Source: Sphingobacteriales bacterium 50-39
Lineage (GTDB): Bacteria > Bacteroidota > Bacteroidia > Chitinophagales > Chitinophagaceae
Assembly (NCBI GenBank): GCA_001898505.1
Contig: MKTZ01000011.1
Coordinates: forward strand, 372,001-436,000
Direction of reading: 5' to 3'
Length of the DNA: 64,000 bases
Numbering within the stretch: the stretch's first letter is position 1; the number at the start of each line of letters is the position of its first letter. Of the stretch, positions 23,048-32,398 are shown in pieces. The notes under the pieces are model-generated. The model worked only from the letters and a program-made list of their open reading frames with translations, searched no databases and had not been told where the DNA came from. The position numbers were made by a program, and so were the translations under genes.

Positions 23048-23683
23048 TTGCTAAATATTGAGCACAAGGACGACACCTTGCTTTGCCAGATGATTACCGC
23101 TAATAACATTCAAACATTGCAAACCCGGATCGCAAGATTCGACGATCAGCAGGCATATAAAGAACTGTTCACCTCCCTATATTCCTACCTGTTCCAGTTT
23201 GCCAAAACCCTGGTCAAAGCAAAAGAGCCCGCCGAAGAGATCATCTCCGACGTATTTATTAAGGTGTGGGAAAAACGAAAAGACCTGGAAAAAATAGAGA
23301 ACCTGAAACTCTATCTCTATGTCTCCACCCGCAACCACGCTTATAATTACCTGGACAAGCAAAAACGCAGCGCCGCTATCAACCCCCTCGAAGAATTCCA
23401 GGCCGACTTCACCAGCCTCTACTTCGACCCCGAACAGCTTTTGATCACCGCCGACATGCTCACCCGTATACAAAAGGCTATCGACCAGCTCCCCCCCAAA
23501 TGCAAAATGATCTTCAAGCTGGCAAAAGAGGACGGACTCAAATACAAAGAGGTGGCGGAAGTGTTGAACATATCTGTAAAAACCGTTGAAAACCAATTGG
23601 CTATAGCGTTGCACAAGATCGGCACCGCCGTCAGCTTCGATATTCAGAAGACCGTCTCCTCTTCCATAAAACATTCCCGCTAA
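23048..23683 (+). CDS. FecI-family ECF sigma factor
   Basis: A 211-residue sigma factor; a shorter start at Met15 is possible. Region 2 is visible as Y-S-Y-L-F-Q-F-A-K-T-L-V and E-E-I-I-S-D-V-F-I-K-V-W. Region 4 is L-P-P-K-C-K-M-I-F-K-L-A-K-E-D-G-L-K-Y-K-E-V-A-E-V-L. It directs RNA polymerase to the glucan-utilisation genes when released from the FecR partner encoded next. Confidence 0.92.
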   Translation: MLNIEHKDDTLLCQMITANNIQTLQTRIARFDDQQAYKELFTSLYSYLFQFAKTLVKAKEPAEEIISDVFIKVWEKRKDLEKIENLKLYLYVSTRNHAYNYLDKQKRSAAINPLEEFQADFTSLYFDPEQLLITADMLTRIQKAIDQLPPKCKMIFKLAKEDGLKYKEVAEVLNISVKTVENQLAIALHKIGTAVSFDIQKTVSSSIKHSR

Positions 23684-23867
23684 ACGCTCCCAAGCCTCAA
23701 TCACTAAGTCGCTGATAACCAATTGGCGGGAATCTACTCATTAGAAATGTTAAAAAATTTTAAATTTTTTTTGGGGGTTTTTTCGAAAATGTCTGTCCTA
23801 CAGACGGAACCTTGCGCCCGTCGGGCCCCAAAGCTGGACATTAGCATTGGTATCTACTACACACTAA

Positions 23868-25031
23868 ATGGGACAAGAACAGAAACAATACACGTGGAAT
23901 CTCATCGCTAAAAAGCTGACCGGAGAAGCAACTCCGGAAGAATTGCGTGAGCTGGAAGAACTACTGCGCCAGAATCCCGAGTTACACTACCCTTTGCAAA
24001 CCATCTCCGATCTCTGGAATCCCTCCAACCCGAAGGAGCAATATATCGCAGAAGCAGCTTTTTCCCGTCATCTCGATCGCATGCAGGACCTGAAGATAGA
24101 CTATACACAGGCGCCCGCTGCCGTCCTTACGCTTGCCGTCACTGCTGACGACACTAACGTCTATCCTACGCCGGAACGGCATCACAGCTCCAGGCGTACC
24201 ATTTTCCTGCTGGCAGCCGCCATGCTCATCACCGCCGTCATTATTACAGGACTTTATATTCGCACGAGCGCTCCCCAGCCCGTTGCCGCCACCACGGCAG
24301 TAACCCCCACCCTGGCCGGCAATGAAATATTCACCGGCAATGGCTCCCGTACCCATCTCACCCTGCCCGATGGCACCGTCGTCTGGCTCAATGCCGGCAG
24401 CCGCATCAATTATGAAAAGAACTTTGGCGCCACACAACGTGTCGTCACATTGACGGGTGAAGCCTTTTTTGACGTGGCTCCCAATGCCAGCAAACCCTTC
24501 GTCATCCACACCGCCCGCATCGATATACGGGTGCTCGGTACAAGCTTCAACGTAAAATCCTACCCCACCGATAAGACCACCGAAACTACCCTTATCCACG
24601 GCAGTATCGAAGTCTCCATCCACAACAGACCTAGCGACAAGATCGTGCTAAAACCCAATGAGAAGCTGGTAGTCAACAATGAGGACAGCGCAAAGCTGGA
24701 TAAGGAAAAAGAGGTTCGCCGTCACGATCATGTCGACAATGCTTCCCTCGTCGTCATCAGCAAGCCCACCTATGAACAACGCTCCGGGGCCATTATCGAG
24801 ACCTCCTGGGTGGATAACAAGCTGATCTTCCAGGACGAAGAGTTCAGAAGCCTGGCCAGGTCGATGGAAAGATGGTATGGCGTCACCATCCGGTTCAGCA
24901 CCCCCGAAAAAGAGAATTTAAGATTCACGGGCATATTTGAAAAAGAGACAGTTCTGCAGGCCCTGGATGCTTTGAAGCTGACCGCCAATTTCAATTACAG
25001 CATAGAAGGTAACCAAATCACCATTCAATAA
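23868..25031 (+). CDS. FecR-family anti-sigma factor
   Basis: A 387-residue transmembrane signal relay. The N-terminal cytoplasmic anti-sigma domain spans about 1-80, one membrane helix lies at about 105-125, the FecR domain is at about 150-250 (D-G-T-V-V-W-L-N-A-G-S), and the DUF4974 domain is C-terminal. Upstream lies its sigma factor, downstream the SusC gene with an STN domain that contacts FecR. Together they form the cell-surface signalling pathway. Confidence 0.93.
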   Translation: MGQEQKQYTWNLIAKKLTGEATPEELRELEELLRQNPELHYPLQTISDLWNPSNPKEQYIAEAAFSRHLDRMQDLKIDYTQAPAAVLTLAVTADDTNVYPTPERHHSSRRTIFLLAAAMLITAVIITGLYIRTSAPQPVAATTAVTPTLAGNEIFTGNGSRTHLTLPDGTVVWLNAGSRINYEKNFGATQRVVTLTGEAFFDVAPNASKPFVIHTARIDIRVLGTSFNVKSYPTDKTTETTLIHGSIEVSIHNRPSDKIVLKPNEKLVVNNEDSAKLDKEKEVRRHDHVDNASLVVISKPTYEQRSGAIIETSWVDNKLIFQDEEFRSLARSMERWYGVTIRFSTPEKENLRFTGIFEKETVLQALDALKLTANFNYSIEGNQITIQ

Positions 25032-25090
25032 CTGATATGATTAAATCCTAGTACAAACAAATGAATAACAGCACATAAACAAAAAAAGAA

Positions 25091-25118
25091 AGCGGGAAAT
25101 GTTGGCGCATTCCCCGCT
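25091..25118. other. Hairpin in the leader of the SusC gene
   Basis: AGCGGGAAATG / CATTCCCCGCT stem with one mismatch and a 6-nt loop. Its core is related to the ATTCCCGC palindromes at 5885 and 6824. May be a terminator of fecR or a leader structure. Confidence 0.45.
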
Positions 25119-25201
25119 AAGGTTACATCAGAAATCCGGTAATGCAATTTGGGACAGCAGCGCCGGTTTCACTCTTTATTATAACCCACAAGTTTAAAAG
25201 T

Positions 25202-28200
25202 ATGAAAAAAATGCTAACGATTGGGGGCGTAAGCCCTCATGCCGTAAAAAAAGCTCTTTTGTTTATGAAACTCACCTTTCTACTGATACTTGTAGCGACT
25301 ATGCAGGTATCGGCCAAGGTAAACGGGCAAGGGAGGGTTTCCCTCAACCTGAGACAGGTAGAGATCTCGAAGGCTCTGAACTCCATTGAAAAACAAGGCG
25401 TCTACCGATTTCTTTACAACAGCCGCCTGAATACCATTCATAAGAAAATAAATATAGATGCAAAGGACCTGGAGATCAAGGACCTCCTAAAAGGCCTGTT
25501 CACCGGTACCGACCTCACCTTCAAGGTATTGGAGAACAACCTGATCGTGGTCCTGTCCAATTCGCTTGCTACGCAGGATATAAAGATATAAAAATAACGG
25601 GGAAGATCACCAACGAGGCCGGCGAAGGTCTCCCAGGTGTATCTATTTCCGTCAAAGGCTCCGCCATCGGTACCTCTACCGACAATGACGGTCATTTTAC
25701 CCTGACAGTACCCGAAAAGGCCCGGCTTCTCATCTCCTACATCGGGTATGAGACACAGGAGGTGGCCGTCAATAGCCAGGCGGTTATCAATGTCAAACTG
25801 CTCGCCGCCAAAAAGATCATGGATGAAGTCGTGGTCATCGGATATGGCCAGGCCAGCAAAAGAGACCTGACCGGCTCTATCGTGAAGATAGAAGGTAAGG
25901 AAGTGGCCGATAAGCCTAATACCAACCCCATCGCTTCCCTCCAGAGTAAGGTCGCCGGCCTCTACATCGTCAACAACGGTACCCCGGGGGCACAACCCGA
26001 TATTCGTATCCGCGGTACGGTCAGTATCGGCCAGGTACACCCCCTCTATGTAGTGGATGGTATCCTCAACGACAACATCGATTATATCAACCCCAACGAC
26101 ATCGAGTCCATCGAAGTGCTGAAAGATCCATCCTCTCTCGCCATCTTCGGGGTCAAGGGCGCTACGGGTGTTATTGCCATCACCACCAAAAGGGCCAAGG
26201 CAGGTCAGACTGTCGTCACGCTCAACAGCAACTACGGGTTCAAGAAGCTGGTGGATAAGATAAAGATGGCCAACGCCAGCCAGTTCTCTACTTTATTCGC
26301 AGAGGAAAATGCCAACAATAATGTGGCCACACCCGACTATTCCGCCATCAATTCCAATACCGACTGGATCAGCGCCGTCACCCGCACCGCGCATTTCAAC
26401 GCCAACAACCTGAGCATATCATCCAGCAGCGAGAAGAATAAATTCAACATGGGCGTCGGCTATACCCACGATGAGGGCATCATCCGTCACGAGCAATTGA
26501 AGAAGCTGCTGCTTTCCATTAGCGATGAGGTTAAGGTGAACAAGTTCCTTCGCGTGGGTGTCAACCTCAATGCATCCCGCCAGGAGCTTCCATATGATCT
26601 GACATGGGTGCTGGACGGAGCCCGCAAGATCATGCCACAGGTATCAGCCCTCCCCAAGACCTTCAGCTATAAGAATCCTTATGGCCTCGATACCCTCACC
26701 GGCCCGCTGTATTCCACCGTCGACCACGCCCTGCAGAATTCTGGTGTGGAAAACCCACTCATAACAATAGAAAATGAGTGGCCTACCAAGATCAATCGCG
26801 AGTACAGGACGGTAGGTAGCGCCTGGGCCGAGGTCAGCTTCCTCAAGAACTTTACGTTCCGCAGCACCTTCTATGCGGATATGAGCGAGCTCAATGACAG
26901 ACAGTATATACCCCTCTACAATGCGTATGATCCCTTGCGTGACTCCGCCTATCTCATCAGCCCCAGGACTTCCGTTACAGAATATGATAACAACTGGCGG
27001 AAGTACCAGCAGGATCATCTGCTGAATTACAAGGCAATATTTGGCGATCACAGCCTACAGGTGACAGGTGGTTTCACCACCTACTATTTTGGCAACTTCA
27101 ACAGGACAGGCTCTGCCAAACAATTTACCACAGGCGCCGCTACCCCCATACCCAACGATCCCAGATTTTGGTACATCAGCACCAACTATAACGATCCGAC
27201 CCAGACATTTGCGACCTCTTCACAGAGTGAATACAGCACCGTTTCTTACCTGGCGCGCGTATTGTACAACTATAAGGGCAAGTATTACCTCAACGCCTCC
27301 TTCCGTGACGACGGTTCTTCTCAGCTGCCCCCCAAAAATCGTTTCCAGCAATTCTGGGCCGTGGGCGGCGCATGGGAGGTCACCAAGGAGAATTTCCTGA
27401 ACGACCAGCATATCCTGGATTATCTGAAGATAAAAGGTTCGCTGGGTGTGCTGGGCAACCAAACTTCCACCTACGCAGACGGAACCCCTATACCCTATCC
27501 CTACTATCCTCAGCTGAACACAGGCGTTGTAGCTATTTTCAACGGCACCGTTTATTCCGCGGCGCAGAATTCCTATGTACCCAATCCTAACCTGAAATGG
27601 GAGACAGTAGCATCCCAGGAGATTGGCTTTGAAGCGACAGGTTTGCAGAATCGCCTGCATGTTGAATTCAACTACTTCAATAAGAAGACCAACCACCTGA
27701 TGACCTACGTGAGCCGCCCCAGCACGGGTCTGCCCGACGAATTGATCAATGGTGGTACCTTGCGCAACTGGGGTGAAGAGCTGTCTGCTAGCTGGAACCA
27801 GGCCGTGAATAAGGACTTCTCCTGGAACGTATCCGGTAACATCACTTTCCTGAACAATGTAGTGGTCAGCATGGATAAAGACCTGCCCACCGGGTTCCTC
27901 AGCCGTGCCTTCCAGAACAACGGCTCGGCCGAAAGCCGTACAGAGGCCGGTCACCCCATCGGCTCTTTCTACGGGTTCGTAGTGGATGGCCTTTATCAGA
28001 GCAATCTGGATATCCTGAAGTCAGCTCCCGCATCCGCCATCGGTTCCTACCGCCCCGGCGACTTTAAGTTCAGGGACGTGAATCACGATGGTCAGATCGA
28101 TTATAACGACAGGACCTATATCGGCAACCCCTCGCCCAAATTCATCTATGGCGGTTCTATTGGTGCCAACTATAAAGGGTTTGCCTTGAGCATCGACATC

Positions 28201-28614
28201 GGCGGTGTATATGGTAACAAGATCTTCCGCACCTGGGGTTCGCTGGAATCGCCCTTCCAACGGGTGAACTACCCTGCCTTCAAGATGGGTCGCTGGCATG
28301 GTGCCGGCACCTCCAACTGGGACCCCATCATCAGCCAGGCCGATCGTTTCAACTACAACGGTTCTACTTATAACATCGAGGATGGTTCCTTCATCCGTCT
28401 GAGGAATGTAAACCTGAGCTATACCTTCAATCGTCTGGCCGGTGGCGCCATCAAGAGCATGAGGGTCTATCTCAACGCACAAAACCTCAAGACCTGGAAA
28501 CACAATTATGGCTATACAGCTGAATTTGGCGGAGATGCCACGGCATTCGGCTATGACAACGCCGGTGGCGCCATCCCTGTCGTTGGAACAGCAGGTGTAA
28601 ACATCACATTTTAA
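25202..28614 (+). pseudogene. SusC/RagA-family TonB-dependent transporter with STN domain, frameshifted
   Basis: An outer-membrane importer for oligosaccharides. Frame 1 (25202-25591) encodes the signal peptide and the secretin/TonB N-terminal (STN) domain that signals to FecR. The second frame is open from 25585 or earlier to 28614. It encodes the carboxypeptidase-like beta domain (K-I-T-G-K-I-T-N-E-A-G-E-G-L-P-G-V), the plug (D-E-V-V-V-I-G-Y-G) and the barrel ending N-I-T-F. Between them an 8-bp tandem duplication (GATATAAA twice, 25577-25592) breaks the frame. Removing one copy gives Q-D-I-K-I-T-G and a normal protein of 1134 residues. Either a true recent lesion, a phase-variable state or an assembly error. 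Confidence 0.85.
25577..25592. repeat. 8-bp tandem duplication disrupting the SusC gene
   Basis: GATATAAA at 25577-25584 is repeated at 25585-25592. Deleting one copy exactly restores the reading frame. Confidence 0.9.
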
Positions 28615-28635
28615 GTAATCGAAAAAATATTGAAT

Positions 28636-30201
28636 ATGAAAACATTCAAAAAGATATTTTGGCTACCGGTCCTGGCGACATCATTCGCGCTCGTGCTCGC
28701 CGGATGTACCAAGTTTCTCGATCGCAAGCCATTACAGGCTACGCTCAGCGATCTGCACCAGGGCGCCCTGGAATCCCAGAGCTTTGCCATGTACAGCACC
28801 CTGCGTTCCTATGCAGGCTTTTCAACCCTTCCCTGGCTGGATTTCAATAGCATTCGTGACGACGATGCGCAAAAAGGCTCCAGCACCACCGACGGCGCCG
28901 AGGTCAATGCGGAATTCGAGACTTTCCAGTATACCAAGAACGATTGGGCGACCAATACTTACTGGAATGACCATTTCTATATGATCAACCTCGCCAACCA
29001 GGCCCTGCATATCGCGGACTCCCTGAAGCTCACCGACCCTGCTTCCCTCCGGGATGTGGGTGAAGCCTGCTTCTTCCGCGCCTATTCTTATTTCGAGCTG
29101 GTTAAAGCATACGGCGATGTACCGCTGCTTAATTTCTATTCGACGGATGCCAAGGCGCTGATCAAACCGAAATCTCCGGCCTCCGCCATCTATGCCTTGA
29201 TAGACTCCGATCTGAATGTCGCCACCCAATATCTGCCCATCAACTGGCTGGATCAGAATAATAATAACCAATTCCCCGGACGCCTGACCAGCGGCGCTGC
29301 CAAGAGCCTCTGGGCTCAGACCTATATGTTCCGTAACAACTGGGCAGGTGCAAAAGGTCTTTGTGAGAGCGTTATTGCCTCCGCTCAATACAGCCTGAGC
29401 GCCAACTTTGTCGATATCTGGAAAGACGGTGTCGGCGGCGCCGGCAAGAATGGACCCGAGTCCATCTTCGAAATGCAAGCCAGTGTAGGACAGAATGGGA
29501 CCAACAACTACGGAGTACAATGGGGGACCAGCCAGAACGTCCGGCAGGGCGGCGCCAGCACAGCCTGGAACCTGGGATGGGGGTGGAATACACCTACCGA
29601 CAATCTTAACAATGCCTGGAGCAATTCCGACCCCCGCAAGGCCGCTACGATCCTCTATTCCGGTCAGTACGACGGAGGCCCCGCCACTGGCGGCTACGGC
29701 GCTACACTGCCACCCTACAATCCCGGTACGTCCCTCGACCAGAAATACTGGAGCAAGAAAGTATATTCCGATCCCGCTATGCGCGCTTATACAGGCCAGA
29801 TAGGACCCAGCGGCGGCGCCGACTGGATCGACCACCGTATCATCCGCTATGCCGACGTCATCCTTATGGAGGCCGAAGCTGCCAATGAATTGGGTGATGG
29901 CGCTACAGCCGAGAGTATGATCAACATCATCCGTCGCAGGGCCAGGGGAAGCGCCGACTCTACCACCGTGCTGCCCCATGTAACATACACTTCTCAGGCA
30001 CAGATGAGACAGGCTATCAAGGACGAAAGGAGATGGGAGTTTGCCATGGAAGGTTATAGGTTCTATGACCTCGTTCGCTGGGGCGACGCGCCCGCCGTCC
30101 TTGGATCATTGGGGTATACGCCAAGAAATGCCCTCTATCCCATACCACAGCCTGCCATCGACCTGTCAGGAGGTGTATTGGTCCAGAACCCCAATTACTA
30201 A
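28636..30201 (+). CDS. SusD/RagB-family lipoprotein
   Basis: A 521-residue surface glycan-binding partner of SusC. The signal peptide ends in the lipobox L-V-L-A-G-C. The SusD fold with TPR-like helices is recognisable (A-C-F-F-R-A-Y-S-Y-F-E-L-V-K-A-Y-G-D-V-P-L and the C-terminal D-E-R-R-W-E-F-A-M-E-G-Y-R-F-Y-D-L-V-R-W-G block). The start at 28636 (M-K-T-F-K-K) is chosen over a TTG-started extension. It follows the SusC gene by 21 nt. Confidence 0.95.
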   Translation: MKTFKKIFWLPVLATSFALVLAGCTKFLDRKPLQATLSDLHQGALESQSFAMYSTLRSYAGFSTLPWLDFNSIRDDDAQKGSSTTDGAEVNAEFETFQYTKNDWATNTYWNDHFYMINLANQALHIADSLKLTDPASLRDVGEACFFRAYSYFELVKAYGDVPLLNFYSTDAKALIKPKSPASAIYALIDSDLNVATQYLPINWLDQNNNNQFPGRLTSGAAKSLWAQTYMFRNNWAGAKGLCESVIASAQYSLSANFVDIWKDGVGGAGKNGPESIFEMQASVGQNGTNNYGVQWGTSQNVRQGGASTAWNLGWGWNTPTDNLNNAWSNSDPRKAATILYSGQYDGGPATGGYGATLPPYNPGTSLDQKYWSKKVYSDPAMRAYTGQIGPSGGADWIDHRIIRYADVILMEAEAANELGDGATAESMINIIRRRARGSADSTTVLPHVTYTSQAQMRQAIKDERRWEFAMEGYRFYDLVRWGDAPAVLGSLGYTPRNALYPIPQPAIDLSGGVLVQNPNY

Positions 30202-30219
30202 AAACAAAATATTCGAGCT

Positions 30220-31089
30220 ATGTTAATTAAAAATAAAATAGGCACATCCGCCCTGCTGGCCGCCCTGGTCTGCGGACTCGCGATGAGCTGCCAGAAGACG
30301 CCTCGTCCGGCCCTGCCCAAGGATTATCCCACTGACAACGTCGTCTTACCCGCGGGACCGCTTCGTTTTTATTTGCCCTTTGATTCTACCAGCCCGGCCG
30401 CCAAGCAAATCAACGTCCGTTTTGCAGATAGTATCTCCGGATACCCCAGCTTCTTCCCGGATCCCTCCGTCACCTTCACGGATGGCGTTCGCGGAACAGC
30501 CTACAAGGGAGATTACGGCCATTATATTCATTATTATAATGCCAATGATTTTGCGCAGTCTACTAACTTTACCATTGCCTTTTGGTTCAGAGCGACCCTT
30601 GCGCAGAAAGATCATTCCAATGCCGATGGCGTCCTGGCCCTGTCCAGCACCGTCAGCTTCTGGAGTAATTTCGTTGTATTTGTCGATCATGAGACCAGCA
30701 CGTCGGATTCGCTGATATTCAAGATCCACTTCCAGAATGGAAGCAATGACAACTGGAGCTTTGCCGGCTATTCCGGCAACCAGCGGCTGCCCCATGGTTA
30801 CAACGGCAACTGGCACCACATCGCTTTCACCTACGATGCAGGCGCCCAAACCGGTACCCTGTACTATGACGGCGCTCAGTTTGACCAGAAGACGGGTCAG
30901 GCTATCAAGTTCGACGGTAACGCCAATCAGCTCATTGTGGGTGGCTTCCAGGAAGCCATCGGCCTCGTGAGCAACTATGCCTCCAACTCCTGGATGTCAG
31001 GATGGCCCGGCGATCTCGATAATATCAGGCTGTACAACACGGCCTTGTCGGCTACGGATGTGCAGGGCTTGTATAATAACAAGCTATAG
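30220..31089 (+). CDS. LamG-like surface lipoprotein of the glucan locus
   Basis: A 289-residue protein with lipobox (L-A-M-S-C) and a concanavalin A/LamG jelly-roll at about 60-285: F-T-I-A-F-W-F-R-A, W-H-H-I-A-F-T-Y-D, L-D-N-I-R-L-Y-N-T-A-L-S. Such proteins usually follow SusD as accessory surface glycan-binding proteins. The ligand is inferred from the locus, not seen. It is followed by a strong terminator. Confidence 0.85.
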   Translation: MLIKNKIGTSALLAALVCGLAMSCQKTPRPALPKDYPTDNVVLPAGPLRFYLPFDSTSPAAKQINVRFADSISGYPSFFPDPSVTFTDGVRGTAYKGDYGHYIHYYNANDFAQSTNFTIAFWFRATLAQKDHSNADGVLALSSTVSFWSNFVVFVDHETSTSDSLIFKIHFQNGSNDNWSFAGYSGNQRLPHGYNGNWHHIAFTYDAGAQTGTLYYDGAQFDQKTGQAIKFDGNANQLIVGGFQEAIGLVSNYASNSWMSGWPGDLDNIRLYNTALSATDVQGLYNNKL

Positions 31090-31105
31090 ACGAAACAATA
31101 TACCA

Positions 31106-31139
31106 GAAGGGCTGAAGATCCTTCAGCCCTTCATTTTTT
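31106..31139 (+). terminator. Intrinsic terminator after the SusCD-LamG operon
   Basis: GAAGGGCTGAAG / CTTCAGCCCTTC perfect 12-bp stem and six T. It ends the importer operon and separates it from the cytochrome-enzyme operon. Confidence 0.85.
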
Positions 31140-31144
31140 AAAAT

Positions 31145-32398
31145 ATGAAGGTACACTGTCCCAGGTCAGTCCTCGTCATATCCGGAATGCTGCTCAGCAT
31201 CTGCCTGTTCATATATTGTGTCGACAAGCACCCCTCTACTCCCCAACCCGCCCGCCCCGACACCCCGCCCGAACCATACGCCGGCTCCCTCTCCTGCGCC
31301 GGATGTCATAAAAATATCTATGACACACATATCCACACCGCCCACTACCTCACCTCACAAGCAGCTTCGCTAAAGAATATAAAAGGAAGCTTTGCCTCCG
31401 GTGAAAATAAGTTCATCTTCTCCGATTACACGCACGTTGCTATGGAGAAAAGAAAGGACGGCCTTTACCAGGTGGAATACAACGAAGGCGTGGAAAGAAA
31501 AGCCCGGCGTTTCGATATCACCGTTGGCTCCGGCACCAAAGGGCAGACCTATTTGTACTGGTGGAAAGACTCGTTGTTCCAGCTGCCCATCAGCTGGTTC
31601 ACCGCCGCCAACCAATGGAGCAACAGCCCCGGCTACCTTCGCGTGGCCTTTGGCAGACCCATCACCTCCCGCTGTCTCGAATGCCATAGCACTTATGTTC
31701 ATGTCACTTCACCCCCCGACGCCCGGGTGGAAGAGTACGACCACAATATCCTCTTCGGCGTGGACTGCGAAAGATGTCATGGCCCCGGCTTGAAACACGT
31801 CCAGTTCCACGGACAACACCCGGAGGAGAAGACAGGAAAATTTATCATCAATCCCGCCTCTTTCACCAGGCAGCAGAAGCTGGACCTCTGCATATTTTGC
31901 CATGGAGGAAGACTCGAAAAAACAAAACCGTCTTTTTCATTCCAGCCCGGTGATACCCTGACCAACTATTTTGCTATGGACACCGCTCAGCTGAACGCCG
32001 CCGACATCGATGTCCACGGCAATCAATACGGACTCCTGGCCGCCAGCAAATGCTTCCGGATGAGCCAGATGACCTGCAATACCTGTCACAACACACATGT
32101 CAACGAAGCCGGGAAACCTGCACTCTTTTCTGAAAGATGCATGACCTGCCATCAGGACAATAGCGCTACACACCCGCAACCCGCCAGCGCCCCCGCCTGC
32201 AAACTAAAGACTCTGTCCGCCACGCAGCTCAAACAGAATTGCATCGACTGCCATATGCCCCTGCAACCGTCACAGGCCATCATGGTACAGCTGGAAGGGG
32301 AGACCGCACCCACATCCGCCTATATGCGCACCCATTTTATAAAAGTCTATCCAGACGAAACAAAAAAATTCCTGCAATCCGTAAAAAAGTCAAAATGA
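31145..32398 (+). CDS. Seven-haem cytochrome c
   Basis: A 417-residue exported protein with seven CxxCH haem sites, at Cys51, 177, 208, 249, 311, 332 and 366. A signal sequence with a possible lipobox (L-F-I-Y-C) precedes. The pattern resembles c554-like multihaem cytochromes. It would shuttle electrons in the periplasm or at the surface. It is the first gene of an operon that overlaps the next gene by ATGA. A cytochrome inside a glucan locus is unusual; its donor may be the oxidoreductase domain encoded at 40353, which is inference. Confidence 0.9.
   Translation: MKVHCPRSVLVISGMLLSICLFIYCVDKHPSTPQPARPDTPPEPYAGSLSCAGCHKNIYDTHIHTAHYLTSQAASLKNIKGSFASGENKFIFSDYTHVAMEKRKDGLYQVEYNEGVERKARRFDITVGSGTKGQTYLYWWKDSLFQLPISWFTAANQWSNSPGYLRVAFGRPITSRCLECHSTYVHVTSPPDARVEEYDHNILFGVDCERCHGPGLKHVQFHGQHPEEKTGKFIINPASFTRQQKLDLCIFCHGGRLEKTKPSFSFQPGDTLTNYFAMDTAQLNAADIDVHGNQYGLLAASKCFRMSQMTCNTCHNTHVNEAGKPALFSERCMTCHQDNSATHPQPASAPACKLKTLSATQLKQNCIDCHMPLQPSQAIMVQLEGETAPTSAYMRTHFIKVYPDETKKFLQSVKKSK

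Noticed and set aside
25202-25591. A separate small STN protein gene before a start-less SusC
   Set aside because: Removing one copy of the 8-bp duplication joins both frames into a standard SusC with STN domain, which is simpler.
28822-29979. A 385-codon frame on the minus strand inside the SusD gene
   Set aside because: Antisense to a clearly coding gene; Gly/Val-rich translation typical of shadow frames in GC-rich coding DNA.
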